Assembly: GCA_964632945.1 (NCBI GenBank)
Contig: CAZWCX010000075.1
Span: forward strand, 1-35,607
Reading direction: 5' to 3'
DNA from: CAZWCX01 sp964632945
GTDB taxonomy: Bacteria; Planctomycetota; MHYJ01; WSZJ01; CAZWCX01
Length of the DNA stretch: 35,607 nucleotides
Shown: positions 16,328-24,597 of the stretch, piece after piece
How the letters are laid out: each line of letters opens with the position of its first letter
Position numbering within the stretch: position 1 is the first letter of the stretch
Program-made: the position numbers and the translations under genes
Notes under the pieces: model-generated
Told to the model about the DNA's origin: nothing
The model's input: the letters and a program-made list of their open reading frames with translations, nothing else
Database searches by the model: none

Positions 16328-17689
16328 TCAGGCCACCAGGAAGTAGCTGGCGATGGACAGGTAGATCAACGTGGCGGTGAGGTCGTTGAGAGCGGTGATG
16401 AACGGTCCGGCGGAGATGGCGGGATCGATGCCGATGCGGTTGCAGGCGATCGGCAGCAGCGTCCCGGCCGTGGCGGCGACCGAGACCCCGGTCCACATGG
16501 CGAAGGCGACCACCACCCCGAGCGCCGGGCCGGCGTCGAAGAACAGGGCGCCCAGCCCGGTGAGCGAACCGCAGATGAGGCCGATGGTGAATCCGACCCG
16601 CGCTTCGGCGAAGAGGACGCGGAGGATCCGTCCCGTGCCGACGTCCCCCGTGGCGAGACCGCGGACCATCAAGGTGGAGCACTGCAGGCCCACGTTGCCT
16701 CCGGTCGCCATCATGATCGGGATGAAACAGGCGAGCGTGGCGAAAGCGGTCCCGAGACGGATCGAAAACCAGTTCATCAGCCATCCCACCAGGAAGCTGC
16801 CCGCCATGGTCGGCAACAGCCACGGGATGCGCAGGAACACGCGTCGCAGCACGGAATCGCGCGTCGGGTGTCCTCCCGCGGTGCCGGCGATCTTGTACAT
16901 GTCTTCAATCGCCTCCGCCTGGATCACGTCGATCACGTCGTCGTGGGTCACGACGCCGAGCAGCGTTCCCTGCCCGTCGACGACCGGCAGCGCGGCGACG
17001 TCCTCCCGCGCGACCACGCGCGCCACCTCTTCCTGGTCGGCGGAGGGCGCGATGGTCGAGACGTGGGCGTCGAGCAGGGAGGCGATCGGCGCCTGCGGGG
17101 TCGCGCGCAGCAACGCCCGGAGCGACACGACGCCCCGAAACCGGTCCTGCTCATCCACGATGAAGATCGTTTCCAGCGTTTCCGCTTCCGGACCGCCCTG
17201 GATCGCGTGCAGCGCGTCCGCGGCGGTCAGGGTGTCGCGCACGCGGATGATGTTCGAGGTCATCAGGCCGCCGGCCGTCCCGGGCGGGTACTGCAGCAAC
17301 GCGCGCACCTGCTCCGCCTGCTCCTGCGACACGCCCTGCAGGAGGAGGGCTCCCTGGCCCGGCGGCGCCTCTTCGAGCAGGTCTGCCGTGTCGTCCGGCG
17401 CCATCTCCTTCACCGCGTCGGTGACCTTGACGCGGTCGGCGTGTTCGATCAGCTCCTGCTGCGTGGCGGGTCCGACTTCGGAGAGCACGTCGGCGGCCAT
17501 CGCCGGCTCGAGCATCTCGAACAGCCGGACCTTCTCCTCGAGCTCCAGGTCCTCGAGCAGGTAGGCGAGATCGGCGGGATGGATGACGTCCATCAGATTG
17601 CGCAGGGCCCCGGCGTCGAGCCCGTGACCCTCGAGATAGTCCTGGAGCCGGCGCATGGCGGCTTCGGGATTCGGATCGGGATCGGACAT
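16328..17689 (-). CDS. mgtE: Magnesium channel/transporter MgtE
   Basis: A 453-residue protein matching MgtE in length and order. The N-terminal superhelical domain (about 10-130) is rich in LMDVIHPADLAYLLEDL-like repeats. Tandem CBS domains (about 135-260) include GTAGGLMTSNIIRV and VVDGQGTLLGVVTHDDV. Five membrane helices follow (about 285-453) with FIPIMMATGGNVGLQ and the ion-pore motif DPAISAGPFITALNDL. MgtE is a homodimeric Mg2+-selective channel gated by cytosolic Mg2+. The start is the ATG at 17689, just before MSDPDPN; the open frame upstream is the overlapping shadow of the neighbouring gene. It lies 46 bases after the AI-2E-family gene and four bases before ppx. The spacer is too short to hold an M-box riboswitch. 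Confidence 0.95.
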   Translation of the reverse strand: MSDPDPNPEAAMRRLQDYLEGHGLDAGALRNLMDVIHPADLAYLLEDLELEEKVRLFEMLEPAMAADVLSEVGPATQQELIEHADRVKVTDAVKEMAPDDTADLLEEAPPGQGALLLQGVSQEQAEQVRALLQYPPGTAGGLMTSNIIRVRDTLTAADALHAIQGGPEAETLETIFIVDEQDRFRGVVSLRALLRATPQAPIASLLDAHVSTIAPSADQEEVARVVAREDVAALPVVDGQGTLLGVVTHDDVIDVIQAEAIEDMYKIAGTAGGHPTRDSVLRRVFLRIPWLLPTMAGSFLVGWLMNWFSIRLGTAFATLACFIPIMMATGGNVGLQCSTLMVRGLATGDVGTGRILRVLFAEARVGFTIGLICGSLTGLGALFFDAGPALGVVVAFAMWTGVSVAATAGTLLPIACNRIGIDPAISAGPFITALNDLTATLIYLSIASYFLVA

Positions 17690-17735
17690 GGGGCGGGGAA
17701 CCCGCAGTTGGGGGGAGGGGCGCCGTCCGGCGGTG

Positions 17736-19163
17736 CTAGCCGTCGGCGTCGGCAGGTTCGGGGGTTTCGGCCGCCAGGGCCCGGAGCGGCGGCTCGACGA
17801 ATTCATCGAACATGATCTTCGCGATCGAAGCGAGCGGGACGGACATGAGCACGCCGAAGAACCCGAACAACTCGCCCCCGATCATGAGGGCGACGATGAG
17901 CGTGAGCGGATGGAGGCCGACCTCCTTGCCCAGGACCATCGGCGTGAGCACCGTTTCCGCCGCCTCGGCGAGCAGGAACACCCCGGCGGTGGCGAGGATC
18001 GGCCACCAGGACCAGCCCTGGTCCATGATCACCACGATCTCGGCGGGCAGGAAGCCGATGATCATCACCACGAACGGCACCAGGCTGCCGATGGCCTGCA
18101 GCGCGCCGAACACGAGCGAGAACTTCACGCCCACGAGCCAGAGGCCGACGAAGGTGATCAGCCCCTTGGTGAGACAGACCAGGACCTTCCCCCGGAAGAA
18201 GCTCGAGAGGGCGGCATGGATCTTGTACAGGATGCGCACGATGTCTTCCCGGTACTGTCCGGGGAGGTGCGCGAAGACGGCGTCGCGGAGGTGGTTGATG
18301 CCGAGCAGGAAGAAGAAGATGTAGACCGGCACCAGGATGAGGTAGGAGGCGAGGTCGAAGAACCCGGAAAGTCCGGTCTTCACGCCACGGGCGACCGACC
18401 CGCCCACGCCGACGCCGGTTTCGGTGATCTCGCCCGCGTGTTTCTTGGCCCAGTCGCGCACCTGGGTATAGACGACCTCGGAATCGATCTTGCGCTCCGG
18501 ATAGCGCTCGTTCCAGGAGCGGACGAAATCGCCCGCGCGGGCGATGGCGCGGTCGATGACGGACGGGTCCGCCTTGCCGTTGCCGTTGTAGTCGGTTTGA
18601 ATCGGCTCGCCCTCGTCCCAGGACTTGTTCTGGTTGAGGTCCTCGAAGCGGTCGCCGCGAAAGATCACGCCGATGAGCGATTCCCCCTGGGCGAAAGCGG
18701 CGGGCACGGCGAGCACCACCACGAGGGTGATGGCGGTGAGCAGGATGGCGTAGAGCCCCGTGATGCAGGCCGCGCGGGGGATTCCCTTCCGCTCGAAGAA
18801 GTCCACGATGGGGGTGAGCATGTACGCAAGGAACAGGGAGAGGAGCAGGGGATTGATGATGGAGCGGAGGTGATACCCGAGCGCGAGAATCCCCAGGCCG
18901 ACGGCGGACAGGCCGACGATGCGCCAGGTGCGTCGACGGGTGCGTGCCGAGTCGGCCGGTGCGGCGGCGGGGGCGGCGACCGACGCGCCCCAGGCGGCGG
19001 GATGAGCGGAGGCGGCCGGGCTCGCATGAGGTGAGGACGGCGACGTCGTTTGCGGGGAAACCGGGGCGGGGGCGGCCGGAAGTGCGCCGGCGTGTCCCGA
19101 TCGGGCGGCCGATGGCGTCGCCGTCGAGTTGCCTTCCCGGCGCTGCTTTCGCTTCTTCCCCAT
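17736..19163 (-). CDS. AI-2E-family (PF01594) membrane protein with EF-hand-like insert
   Basis: A 475-residue polytopic inner-membrane protein. Residues 1-78 are a Lys/Arg start then an Ala/Pro/Ser-rich disordered extension. Helices begin at about 81, and FLAYMLTPIVDFFERKGIPR (111-130) is the family's N-terminal signature. The C-terminal half has the typical FSLVFGALQAIGSLVPFVV and LTPMVLGKEVGLHPL motifs. The odd part is residues 170-205 in the extracytoplasmic region: DLNQNKSWDEGE (175-186) matches the 12-residue EF-hand loop with ligands at 1, 3, 5, 9 and 12, and DYNGNGKAD (191-199) resembles a dockerin/EF loop start. This family normally has no calcium site that I know of. Members export AI-2 or act as ion antiporters; the function here is open. 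It leads the operon with mgtE and ppx, preceded by its own strong predicted promoter. Confidence 0.9.
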   Translation of the reverse strand: MGKKRKQRREGNSTATPSAARSGHAGALPAAPAPVSPQTTSPSSPHASPAASAHPAAWGASVAAPAAAPADSARTRRRTWRIVGLSAVGLGILALGYHLRSIINPLLLSLFLAYMLTPIVDFFERKGIPRAACITGLYAILLTAITLVVVLAVPAAFAQGESLIGVIFRGDRFEDLNQNKSWDEGEPIQTDYNGNGKADPSVIDRAIARAGDFVRSWNERYPERKIDSEVVYTQVRDWAKKHAGEITETGVGVGGSVARGVKTGLSGFFDLASYLILVPVYIFFFLLGINHLRDAVFAHLPGQYREDIVRILYKIHAALSSFFRGKVLVCLTKGLITFVGLWLVGVKFSLVFGALQAIGSLVPFVVMIIGFLPAEIVVIMDQGWSWWPILATAGVFLLAEAAETVLTPMVLGKEVGLHPLTLIVALMIGGELFGFFGVLMSVPLASIAKIMFDEFVEPPLRALAAETPEPADADG

Positions 19164-19189
19164 CCCTCGCTCCGCGTTGGCGTCGCATG

Positions 19190-19218
19190 AGTCTATGCCC
19201 CGTTCGCGGGGGAGTCAA
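19190..19218 (-). promoter_or_regulatory. Predicted promoter of the AI-2E/mgtE/ppx operon
   Basis: On the minus strand: TTGACT (19218-19213), 17-base spacer, TAGACT (19195-19190). The -35 matches 5 of 6 and the -10 matches 4 of 6. It lies 27 bases before the start codon of the AI-2E-family gene and is back to back with the promoter at 19273-19301. Confidence 0.6.
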
Positions 19219-19272
19219 TCGAATCACGTGCGCGTGCCGCACGGGGCATCCGCGGGCCGGTGGACGCGCTCC

Positions 19273-19301
19273 TTGACAACCCGGACGCCCGCTGCTACCA
19301 T
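19273..19301 (+). promoter_or_regulatory. Predicted promoter of the caspase-like secreted protein gene
   Basis: A perfect TTGACA (19273-19278), 17-base spacer, then TACCAT (19296-19301). About 76 bases separate the -10 from the start codon. With the opposing promoter at 19190-19218 it forms a divergent pair in a 214-base intergenic region, so one regulator could control both directions. Confidence 0.6.
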
Positions 19302-19377
19302 CCCGACCTCGCCCCGAGGTTGCCGTGCCGGCGGCATCTTCTGACCGAGAGATGGTCTCAGTACAGAGGAGCGCCCC

Positions 19378-21213
19378 ATGTCCAACGCAACCCGTCCGTT
19401 TCGGTCCTTCGTCTTCCTGGCCGCCGCCCTCCTGGCTTTTGCGGTTGCCGGAAACGTCCACGCCGAGGACCTGTCCGGCACCTGGACGGTGACCGGTCGG
19501 CATCCTTCCGAGGGGGCCTATCGCGGCACGGCGGCCCTGACCGCCCAGCCCGGCGCCCCCGGGAAGTACGCGATCGAGTGGAACGTCACGTTCACCGATT
19601 CGGGCGCCGGCGCCGGTTGGTCCGGCACGGGGTCGCTGGTCGGCAAGACGCTGCGCACGACCTTCGCCCTGGGCGGATCGGGCGTCGTCGACCGACTCGG
19701 CGGGGCGTGGGAGGGCGCGACCGAGGTCAAGGGGGTCTATCGCCTCCGCAGCCAGGGTCGCAGCCTGAATGGCCGCTGGACGGCCACCGGCGAAGGTCCG
19801 ACCGTCCGCGGCTACGAGACGATGCGTCGCACCACCGGCCTGCGCATCGACCGGGTCGAGCCGGCCGTGCTGAATCGACAGCCCGGCGCGGTGACGGTGC
19901 GCGTCCTCGGCTCCGGGTTCCCCGCGGGACTGCGCGCGGAGGAGATTCGCATCATCGATCCGGAGATCGCCACGGAGCAAGTCGTCGCGGTCGCCGCGGA
20001 CGGCACCTCCGCCGAGATCCGCGTCGCCGTCAGTTCTTCCGTCTCCCTCGGCGACAAGACCGTTGCGGTCAAGGACGTCAAGAAGGAGAAGGCGCTCTCG
20101 ATTCTGGAACTCGACCTGCGAACCGACTCGGACCGGAACGGGACCGTGGACGCCGCCGATGACCGCGTGGAGGAGGCCGCGCCCGGAGCCGTCGCGCTGG
20201 TGGCCGCCGACGCGACCGCCGAGTTCCTGCCGGTGCGCCTGCAGGGGTACGTCGCCCCGGGGCTCTCCGGCACGCTCGTGCTCGCCTGGGAGGGAAGCGG
20301 GGCCGTGCGGGTGCTCGATTCCGAGCAGCGGGACATCGTGAACGATCGCGCGCTGGAGGGCCGCCTGCCCCTGAGCGCGGCCGCGCCGAACGCCCCCGCG
20401 CTGCGCCTCGCCGGGATCCGCGGCGGCAGCGGATTCCTGACCGTTCGTTACGAGGGGGACGGCTTCCGCCTCGAGGACCGCGTGCGCGTCCAAATCGTCG
20501 AGGAACAGGCGTACTACTTCCTGTGGGCGTATCTGGGCAAGGAACACACCTACCTCGACGGCGAATTGCGCCGCATCCAGACCGTGTTCGACGCCCTCAA
20601 GCGCCAGGGGTTCGTCGTCTACGACGACGGCAAATCGTTCGACCAGTCGATCCTCAACAAGGCCCACGAGCGCGCGGAAGTGCTCAAGAACCCGAAGCGC
20701 ATCGTCGTCGACCGCAACACCACCCGGGCCGACTGGGAAAAATACATGGCCCGGCGATCGGTGCGCGGGATCTTCTGGGCGGGCCACGGGTTCATGGAGC
20801 CTTTCCTCGGCTGCCCGGACAGTGAGCTGCTGATGCCGGAAAGCCGCGTCTGGTCCGCGGCGCCCGGCGATCCGGCGAGCAACGAGAAGCGCTGTTTCGT
20901 GCGCGAGTGGATGGAGCGGGTGAAGACCCAGACCGTCCTCCCGCTCGATTTCGCGATCATGCACTCCTGCGCGACCGGCGGATTCGGGAAGGACTACGGC
21001 GACGAGCCGTGGGAGTACGCGAATCCCGAGACGAAGGCGCGGGTGATGGCCAAATACGGCCGCTACCCGCCGCTCTCCGAGTTGACCGAGGTCACCTTCA
21101 ACCGCCTGCAGCCGCACGTGAAGTACCTGGTGACGTACAGCGGTTCCGCCTACTTCGGGCTGTGGGACGTCGACATGAACCAGGTGATCCGATCGATCTC
21201 GGCTTCCCGGTAG
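19378..21213 (+). CDS. Secreted multidomain protein with C-terminal caspase-like (clan CD) domain
   Basis: A 611-residue exported protein; ATG 19378 follows AGAGGAG. The signal peptide is about 1-29 (cleavage near VHA-ED). Residues 31-150 are beta-rich with repeated SGTWTVTG/NGRWTATG-type strands. Residues 155-235 resemble an IPT/TIG fold (RIDRVEPAVLNRQPGAVTV, then VLGSGFPAGL). DSDRNGTVDAAD (250-261) is a complete EF-hand-type calcium loop. A further beta region spans about 270-375. The last 230 residues show the caspase-fold pattern: GFVVYDDGKSF, helix TRADWEKYMARR, then strand RGIFWAGHG with His470, and LPLDFAIMHSCATGG with Cys531, as expected of the catalytic His-Cys dyad in clan CD (caspase, gingipain, CHAT). 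No close named family is recognised. The peptidase assignment is inference from spacing and motif shape. It begins a plus-strand pair with the next secreted protein. Confidence 0.8.
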   Translation: MSNATRPFRSFVFLAAALLAFAVAGNVHAEDLSGTWTVTGRHPSEGAYRGTAALTAQPGAPGKYAIEWNVTFTDSGAGAGWSGTGSLVGKTLRTTFALGGSGVVDRLGGAWEGATEVKGVYRLRSQGRSLNGRWTATGEGPTVRGYETMRRTTGLRIDRVEPAVLNRQPGAVTVRVLGSGFPAGLRAEEIRIIDPEIATEQVVAVAADGTSAEIRVAVSSSVSLGDKTVAVKDVKKEKALSILELDLRTDSDRNGTVDAADDRVEEAAPGAVALVAADATAEFLPVRLQGYVAPGLSGTLVLAWEGSGAVRVLDSEQRDIVNDRALEGRLPLSAAAPNAPALRLAGIRGGSGFLTVRYEGDGFRLEDRVRVQIVEEQAYYFLWAYLGKEHTYLDGELRRIQTVFDALKRQGFVVYDDGKSFDQSILNKAHERAEVLKNPKRIVVDRNTTRADWEKYMARRSVRGIFWAGHGFMEPFLGCPDSELLMPESRVWSAAPGDPASNEKRCFVREWMERVKTQTVLPLDFAIMHSCATGGFGKDYGDEPWEYANPETKARVMAKYGRYPPLSELTEVTFNRLQPHVKYLVTYSGSAYFGLWDVDMNQVIRSISASR

Positions 21214-21289
21214 GCCGGGGCATGCGGGCGCGAGCCCGACGGCGGGCGGCCGCCGTCGGGGCGACCCGATCGGGAAGACAGGAGGGGAC

Positions 21290-22078
21290 ATGCGCGCGGG
21301 TCTCGTCGCGGCACTGGTGCTGACGTTCGCCTGGGGTGCGTGCGCCGAGGCCCAGGGCGGGGAGCAGAACGCCGTGGAGCGCGTCACCCGGGCCTATGCC
21401 GCGGCGGAAGCGAACGACGCCGCCGGCTTGGCGTCGTACCTCGCGGACGACCGCTGGTACGTCCGGCGCTTCGCGTTCGTTCGCCTGCGGGCGATGGGAA
21501 TGCCCGGAGAAACGGCGGAGGCGCTCGCCCCGACGACGCGGCCGACCGCTGCCGGCGCGCCCGCCGCAGAGACCCTCGCCGCGGTCGGCGTCTGGGCCGC
21601 CACCGTGCCGAAAGAGAAGGACCCTCCCGCCTTTCGCCCGGTCCCGATCGACGCGGCGATGGCGATCTGCAGCATCCTCGAAGAGGAGTTGCGCTTCGCC
21701 GGCCGCGATCCCGCGATGGCCCGCGGACTCGTGGGCGGAATCGTGGACCTGCTCGGGGAGTGTCCCGGCCGCGAGGAACGGGCGTTCGTCGCCCAGCGCG
21801 TCCTCGCCGACCTGGAAGGGGATCGCGTGCTCAAGGAACTCGGGCTGCCCCGGATTCCCGACGGGGAGAAGGAGTTCGAGGACGCCTGCGCGCGCCTCAA
21901 GACCTGGTTTGCCGAGAATGCCCGGTACCACTACCTGCATCCGGGGGAACGGCGCCTGCGCCTGGACGAGGCCGCCCGCACGGCGAAGGTGCCGACCGAC
22001 GAGTTCCGCTCGTCCACCCCCTGGGGGGCGGCGGAAGGGCCCAACGCGCCGCCCGAGCGCGAAGGCCCCGTTCGGTGA
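21290..22078 (+). CDS. Small secreted protein of unknown function
   Basis: A 262-residue protein; ATG 21290 follows GGAGGGG. The signal peptide is about 1-22 (LVAALVLTFAWGACAEAQG). The mature part looks largely alpha-helical; the segment AAGLASYLADDRWYVRRFAFVRLRAMG resembles one HEAT-like unit, and the only notable cysteines are in ICSILEEEL, GECPGREE and DACARLK. The last 30 residues are Pro/Glu-rich. No family recognised. It lies 76 bases downstream of the caspase-like gene with no promoter visible in the gap, so the two are probably co-transcribed. It may be a partner or substrate, but nothing in its sequence proves this. Confidence 0.75.
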   Translation: MRAGLVAALVLTFAWGACAEAQGGEQNAVERVTRAYAAAEANDAAGLASYLADDRWYVRRFAFVRLRAMGMPGETAEALAPTTRPTAAGAPAAETLAAVGVWAATVPKEKDPPAFRPVPIDAAMAICSILEEELRFAGRDPAMARGLVGGIVDLLGECPGREERAFVAQRVLADLEGDRVLKELGLPRIPDGEKEFEDACARLKTWFAENARYHYLHPGERRLRLDEAARTAKVPTDEFRSSTPWGAAEGPNAPPEREGPVR

Positions 22079-22166
22079 GGGGCCGACCTCCCGGCGCCGC
22101 AACCCCCGTCGCGCCGCAACCGCTCCCGGATCGCCCGGGCGTCCCCGCGGCCGGGCCGGCGCGCCG

Positions 22167-23339
22167 ATGAATTTCGCCCGCCGCGCCCATTGGGACCTCA
22201 CCCCGAACCCGCTCGCGCAACTGCGTTCGCGCAAGGAGGCGGCCGGCGCGCCCATCCTCGACCTCACCCCGTCCAATCCCACCCGCGTCGGACTTCCCGA
22301 TCCCGACCCCGACCTGCTGCAGGCGCTCGCCGACTCCCGCAGTCGGATCTACGAACCCGATCCGCTCGGCCTCCGCTCTGCCCGCGAGGCGATCGCCCGT
22401 CACTACGCCGCCCGCGGGAGCGTGGTGGACCCGGACCTGATCGTCCTGACCGCCAGTTCGAGCGAATCGTACGGATTCCTGTTCAAGCTGCTCTGCGACG
22501 CCGGCGACCGCGTCCTCGTGCCGACCCCGTCCTACCCGCTCTTCGAGTTCCTCGCCGGTCTCGACCTCGTCGAGACCTCCCCGTACCGGCTCGATCCGGC
22601 CCGCCGGTGGGGGATCGACGGGGATTCGGTCCGCGCGGCCCGCGACGAGCGGACGCGGGCCGTGATCGTCGTCCACCCGAACAATCCCACCGGCTCCTTT
22701 CTCCGGCGTCGGGAGGCCGAGGAACTGGTCGGATGGCTGAAGCAGCGGGACCTGGCGCTCGTCGCCGACGAGGTCTTCGGGGACTATGCGGACTCTCAGG
22801 GGGACGATCGTGTCCTCTCCTTTGCCGGCGAGACCCGGGTCCCGACTTTCGTGCTCGGCGGTTTCTCCAAGTCGCTCGGCCTGCCCCAGCTCAAGCTGGG
22901 CTGGATCGTGGTCGCCGGACCCGAAACCGAGTGCGCCGAGGCCCTGCGGCGGCTCACCTTGATCGCGGACACCTACCTGTCGGTCTCCACTCCCGTCCAG
23001 CACGCCTGCGCGCCTCTCCTGGCCCGGCTCCCGGCACTGCAGAACCCGATCCGCGAACGCCTGCGACGCAATCGCGAAATCGCGGCCCGACCGGGCTTGC
23101 CGCCGGTCGTCCTTCCGGACGGAGGCTGGTCCGCGTGGGTCGAACTCCCGCCCACCCGGGGAGACGACGAGTGGGCGCTCGAACTGCTCGACCGGTACGA
23201 CGTGTTCATCCACCCCGGGTTCTTTTTCGGATTCGAAGGCGATCCGAAGGCCGTGATCAGCCTGCTGACCCCGCCGGAGGTGTTCGGGGAGGGCCTCCGC
23301 CGCATCGGCGCGGCGATCGGCTCTCCCCGGTCCGCCTGA
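22167..23339 (+). CDS. PLP-dependent aminotransferase, class I/II
   Basis: A 390-residue fold-type I enzyme that transfers an amino group between an amino acid and a 2-oxo acid. Signatures: LTPSNPTRVGLPDP at the start, TASSSESYGFLFKLL (cofactor phosphate side), PTPSYPLFEFL, HPNNPTGSF (Asn173), LVADEVFGDY (Asp201), and the Schiff-base lysine in GGFSKSLGLPQLKLGW (Lys235). The C-terminal segment reads KAVISLLTPPEVFGEGLRRI, where most relatives have an Arg that binds the substrate carboxylate; none is apparent there. The ATG at 22167 lacks a clear ribosome binding site, but upstream frame is Arg/Pro-rich nonsense. Substrate unknown. It is 88 bases downstream of the secreted protein gene. Confidence 0.92.
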   Translation: MNFARRAHWDLTPNPLAQLRSRKEAAGAPILDLTPSNPTRVGLPDPDPDLLQALADSRSRIYEPDPLGLRSAREAIARHYAARGSVVDPDLIVLTASSSESYGFLFKLLCDAGDRVLVPTPSYPLFEFLAGLDLVETSPYRLDPARRWGIDGDSVRAARDERTRAVIVVHPNNPTGSFLRRREAEELVGWLKQRDLALVADEVFGDYADSQGDDRVLSFAGETRVPTFVLGGFSKSLGLPQLKLGWIVVAGPETECAEALRRLTLIADTYLSVSTPVQHACAPLLARLPALQNPIRERLRRNREIAARPGLPPVVLPDGGWSAWVELPPTRGDDEWALELLDRYDVFIHPGFFFGFEGDPKAVISLLTPPEVFGEGLRRIGAAIGSPRSA

Positions 23340-23399
23340 CGGGAGCCGGCTCGGCCCCCCGCGACCCGGGCGATTCATCCGGCCGACCCGGGGCTGCCC

Positions 23400-23432
23400 G
23401 GGTGGGAGACCCATCACGGATCTCGCCCACCC
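23400..23432 (+). terminator. Candidate stem-loop terminator after the aminotransferase gene
   Basis: GGGTGGGAGA (23400-23409) pairs with TCTCGCCCACCC (23421-23432) with one bulged G and an 11-base loop. It lies about 60 bases past the stop codon and before the nucleoside-transport promoter. No T-run follows, so it is not a classical intrinsic terminator. Confidence 0.4.
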
Positions 23433-23502
23433 AGGTTCGTTCCCGGGCGTCCGGCGCCGCCGCCGACCCTTCCGTGCCACCCTGCGCGCGCCTCTCTTTC
23501 CC

Positions 23503-23532
23503 TTGACCCATCTCCTTTTGGGCCCCTAGAAT
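23503..23532 (+). promoter_or_regulatory. Predicted promoter of the nucleoside-transport operon
   Basis: TTGACC (23503-23508), 18-base spacer, TAGAAT (23527-23532). Both boxes match 5 of 6 consensus positions. The start codon of the binding-protein gene lies 54 bases downstream. No riboswitch-like fold was recognised in the leader. Confidence 0.65.
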
Positions 23533-23585
23533 GCGCTCACATTCGACCGTTCCAGGGGGAGTCCTTTCTGCTCTCGAGGTCCGCC

Positions 23586-24590
23586 ATGATGCGCCGGAAC
23601 TTCCTCACGATCCTCGTCGTCCTGTTGGCCTCCGTCCTTCTGCCCGGAATCGTCCAGGCGCAGGAAGGGAAGCTCAAGGTCGGCCTCGTCTTCGACGTCG
23701 GCGGCCGGGGGGACAAGTCGTTCAATGACGCCGCGTACCGGGGACTGGAGCAGGCCCAGAAGGAGTTCGGCGTCGAGATCAAGTACATCGAGCCGACCCA
23801 GGCGGCCGACAAGGACACGGCGCTGCGCTCGCTCGCGGAAGCCGGGTACGACCTGGTCTTCGGCATCGGGTTCCTCTTCTCGGAGGCGATCCGCAGCACC
23901 GCCGAGGAGTTCCCGGATGCGAAGTTTGCGTGCATCGATTACGACGTGAAGGAAGGCGAGTCGATTCCGCCCAATCTCGCGGGCCTGAAGTTCCGCGAGG
24001 AGGAAGGCTCCTTCATCGTCGGCGCGATCGCCGGGTTGCTTTCCAAGACCGGCAAGGTCGGCTTCGTCGGCGGCATGGACATCCCGCTTATTCACAAGTT
24101 CCAGGCCGGCTACACCGCCGGCGCCAAGGCGGTCCGGCCGGACGCGCAGGTGGTCGTCAACTACGCCGGGGTCACGCCCGAGGCGTTCAAGGACCCGTCG
24201 AAGGGGAAGGAACTGGCGCTGACGCAGTTCTCGGCGGGCGCGGACATCATCTACCACGCTTCGGGGAGCACCGGGCTGGGCGTATTCCAGGCGGCGAAGG
24301 AAAAGAAGATGTCCGCCATCGGCGTCGACTCCGACCAGTATCACGAGATGCCCGGCCACGTGGTGACCAGCATGCTGAAGCGGGTCGACGTGGCGGTCTA
24401 CGAGACGATCAAGGCCTCGGTCCAGGGCAAATTCGAAGGCGGCATCCGCGTCTTCGGTCTGGCGGAGGACGGCGTTTCCTATGTGTACGACGACAACAAC
24501 AAGGGGCTGATCCCGGCCGAAGTGATCGCGAAGATCGAGGAACTGAAGAAGAAGATCGTCGCCGGCGAGATCAAGGTCCCGAACCAGTAG
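23586..24590 (+). CDS. BMP-family (PnrA/NupN-like) substrate-binding protein, probably for nucleosides
   Basis: A 334-residue periplasmic binding protein. Its signal peptide (about 1-26, ending VQA-QE) is of the ordinary Sec type, without the lipobox cysteine seen in Gram-positive and spirochaete relatives. Family motifs: GLVFDVGGRGDKSFNDAAY (binding-site Asp and Asn), LVFGIGFLFSEAI, FIVGAIAGLLSKTGKVGFVGG, YHASGSTGLGVFQAA and AIGVDSDQYHEM. BMP proteins such as Treponema PnrA bind purine nucleosides. The ATG at 23586 (alternatively 23589) follows CGAGGT. It opens an operon with an ATPase and two permeases, and the nearby phosphatase, PNP and cytidine deaminase genes strongly support nucleosides as substrate. 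Confidence 0.93.
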   Translation: MMRRNFLTILVVLLASVLLPGIVQAQEGKLKVGLVFDVGGRGDKSFNDAAYRGLEQAQKEFGVEIKYIEPTQAADKDTALRSLAEAGYDLVFGIGFLFSEAIRSTAEEFPDAKFACIDYDVKEGESIPPNLAGLKFREEEGSFIVGAIAGLLSKTGKVGFVGGMDIPLIHKFQAGYTAGAKAVRPDAQVVVNYAGVTPEAFKDPSKGKELALTQFSAGADIIYHASGSTGLGVFQAAKEKKMSAIGVDSDQYHEMPGHVVTSMLKRVDVAVYETIKASVQGKFEGGIRVFGLAEDGVSYVYDDNNKGLIPAEVIAKIEELKKKIVAGEIKVPNQ

Positions 24591-24597
24591 CGGGGGG

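Noticed and set aside
17690..17735. M-box magnesium riboswitch before mgtE
   Set aside because: The spacer between the AI-2E-family gene and mgtE is only 46 bases, far too short for that riboswitch.
17803..21387. A 1,194-residue open frame on the minus strand
   Set aside because: It covers two well-supported genes on both strands and translates into Arg/Gly/His-rich sequence without domains: a GC-rich shadow frame.
23340..23585. Purine riboswitch in the leader of the nucleoside operon
   Set aside because: The leader after the predicted promoter is under 50 bases, and no conserved purine-aptamer core was seen.
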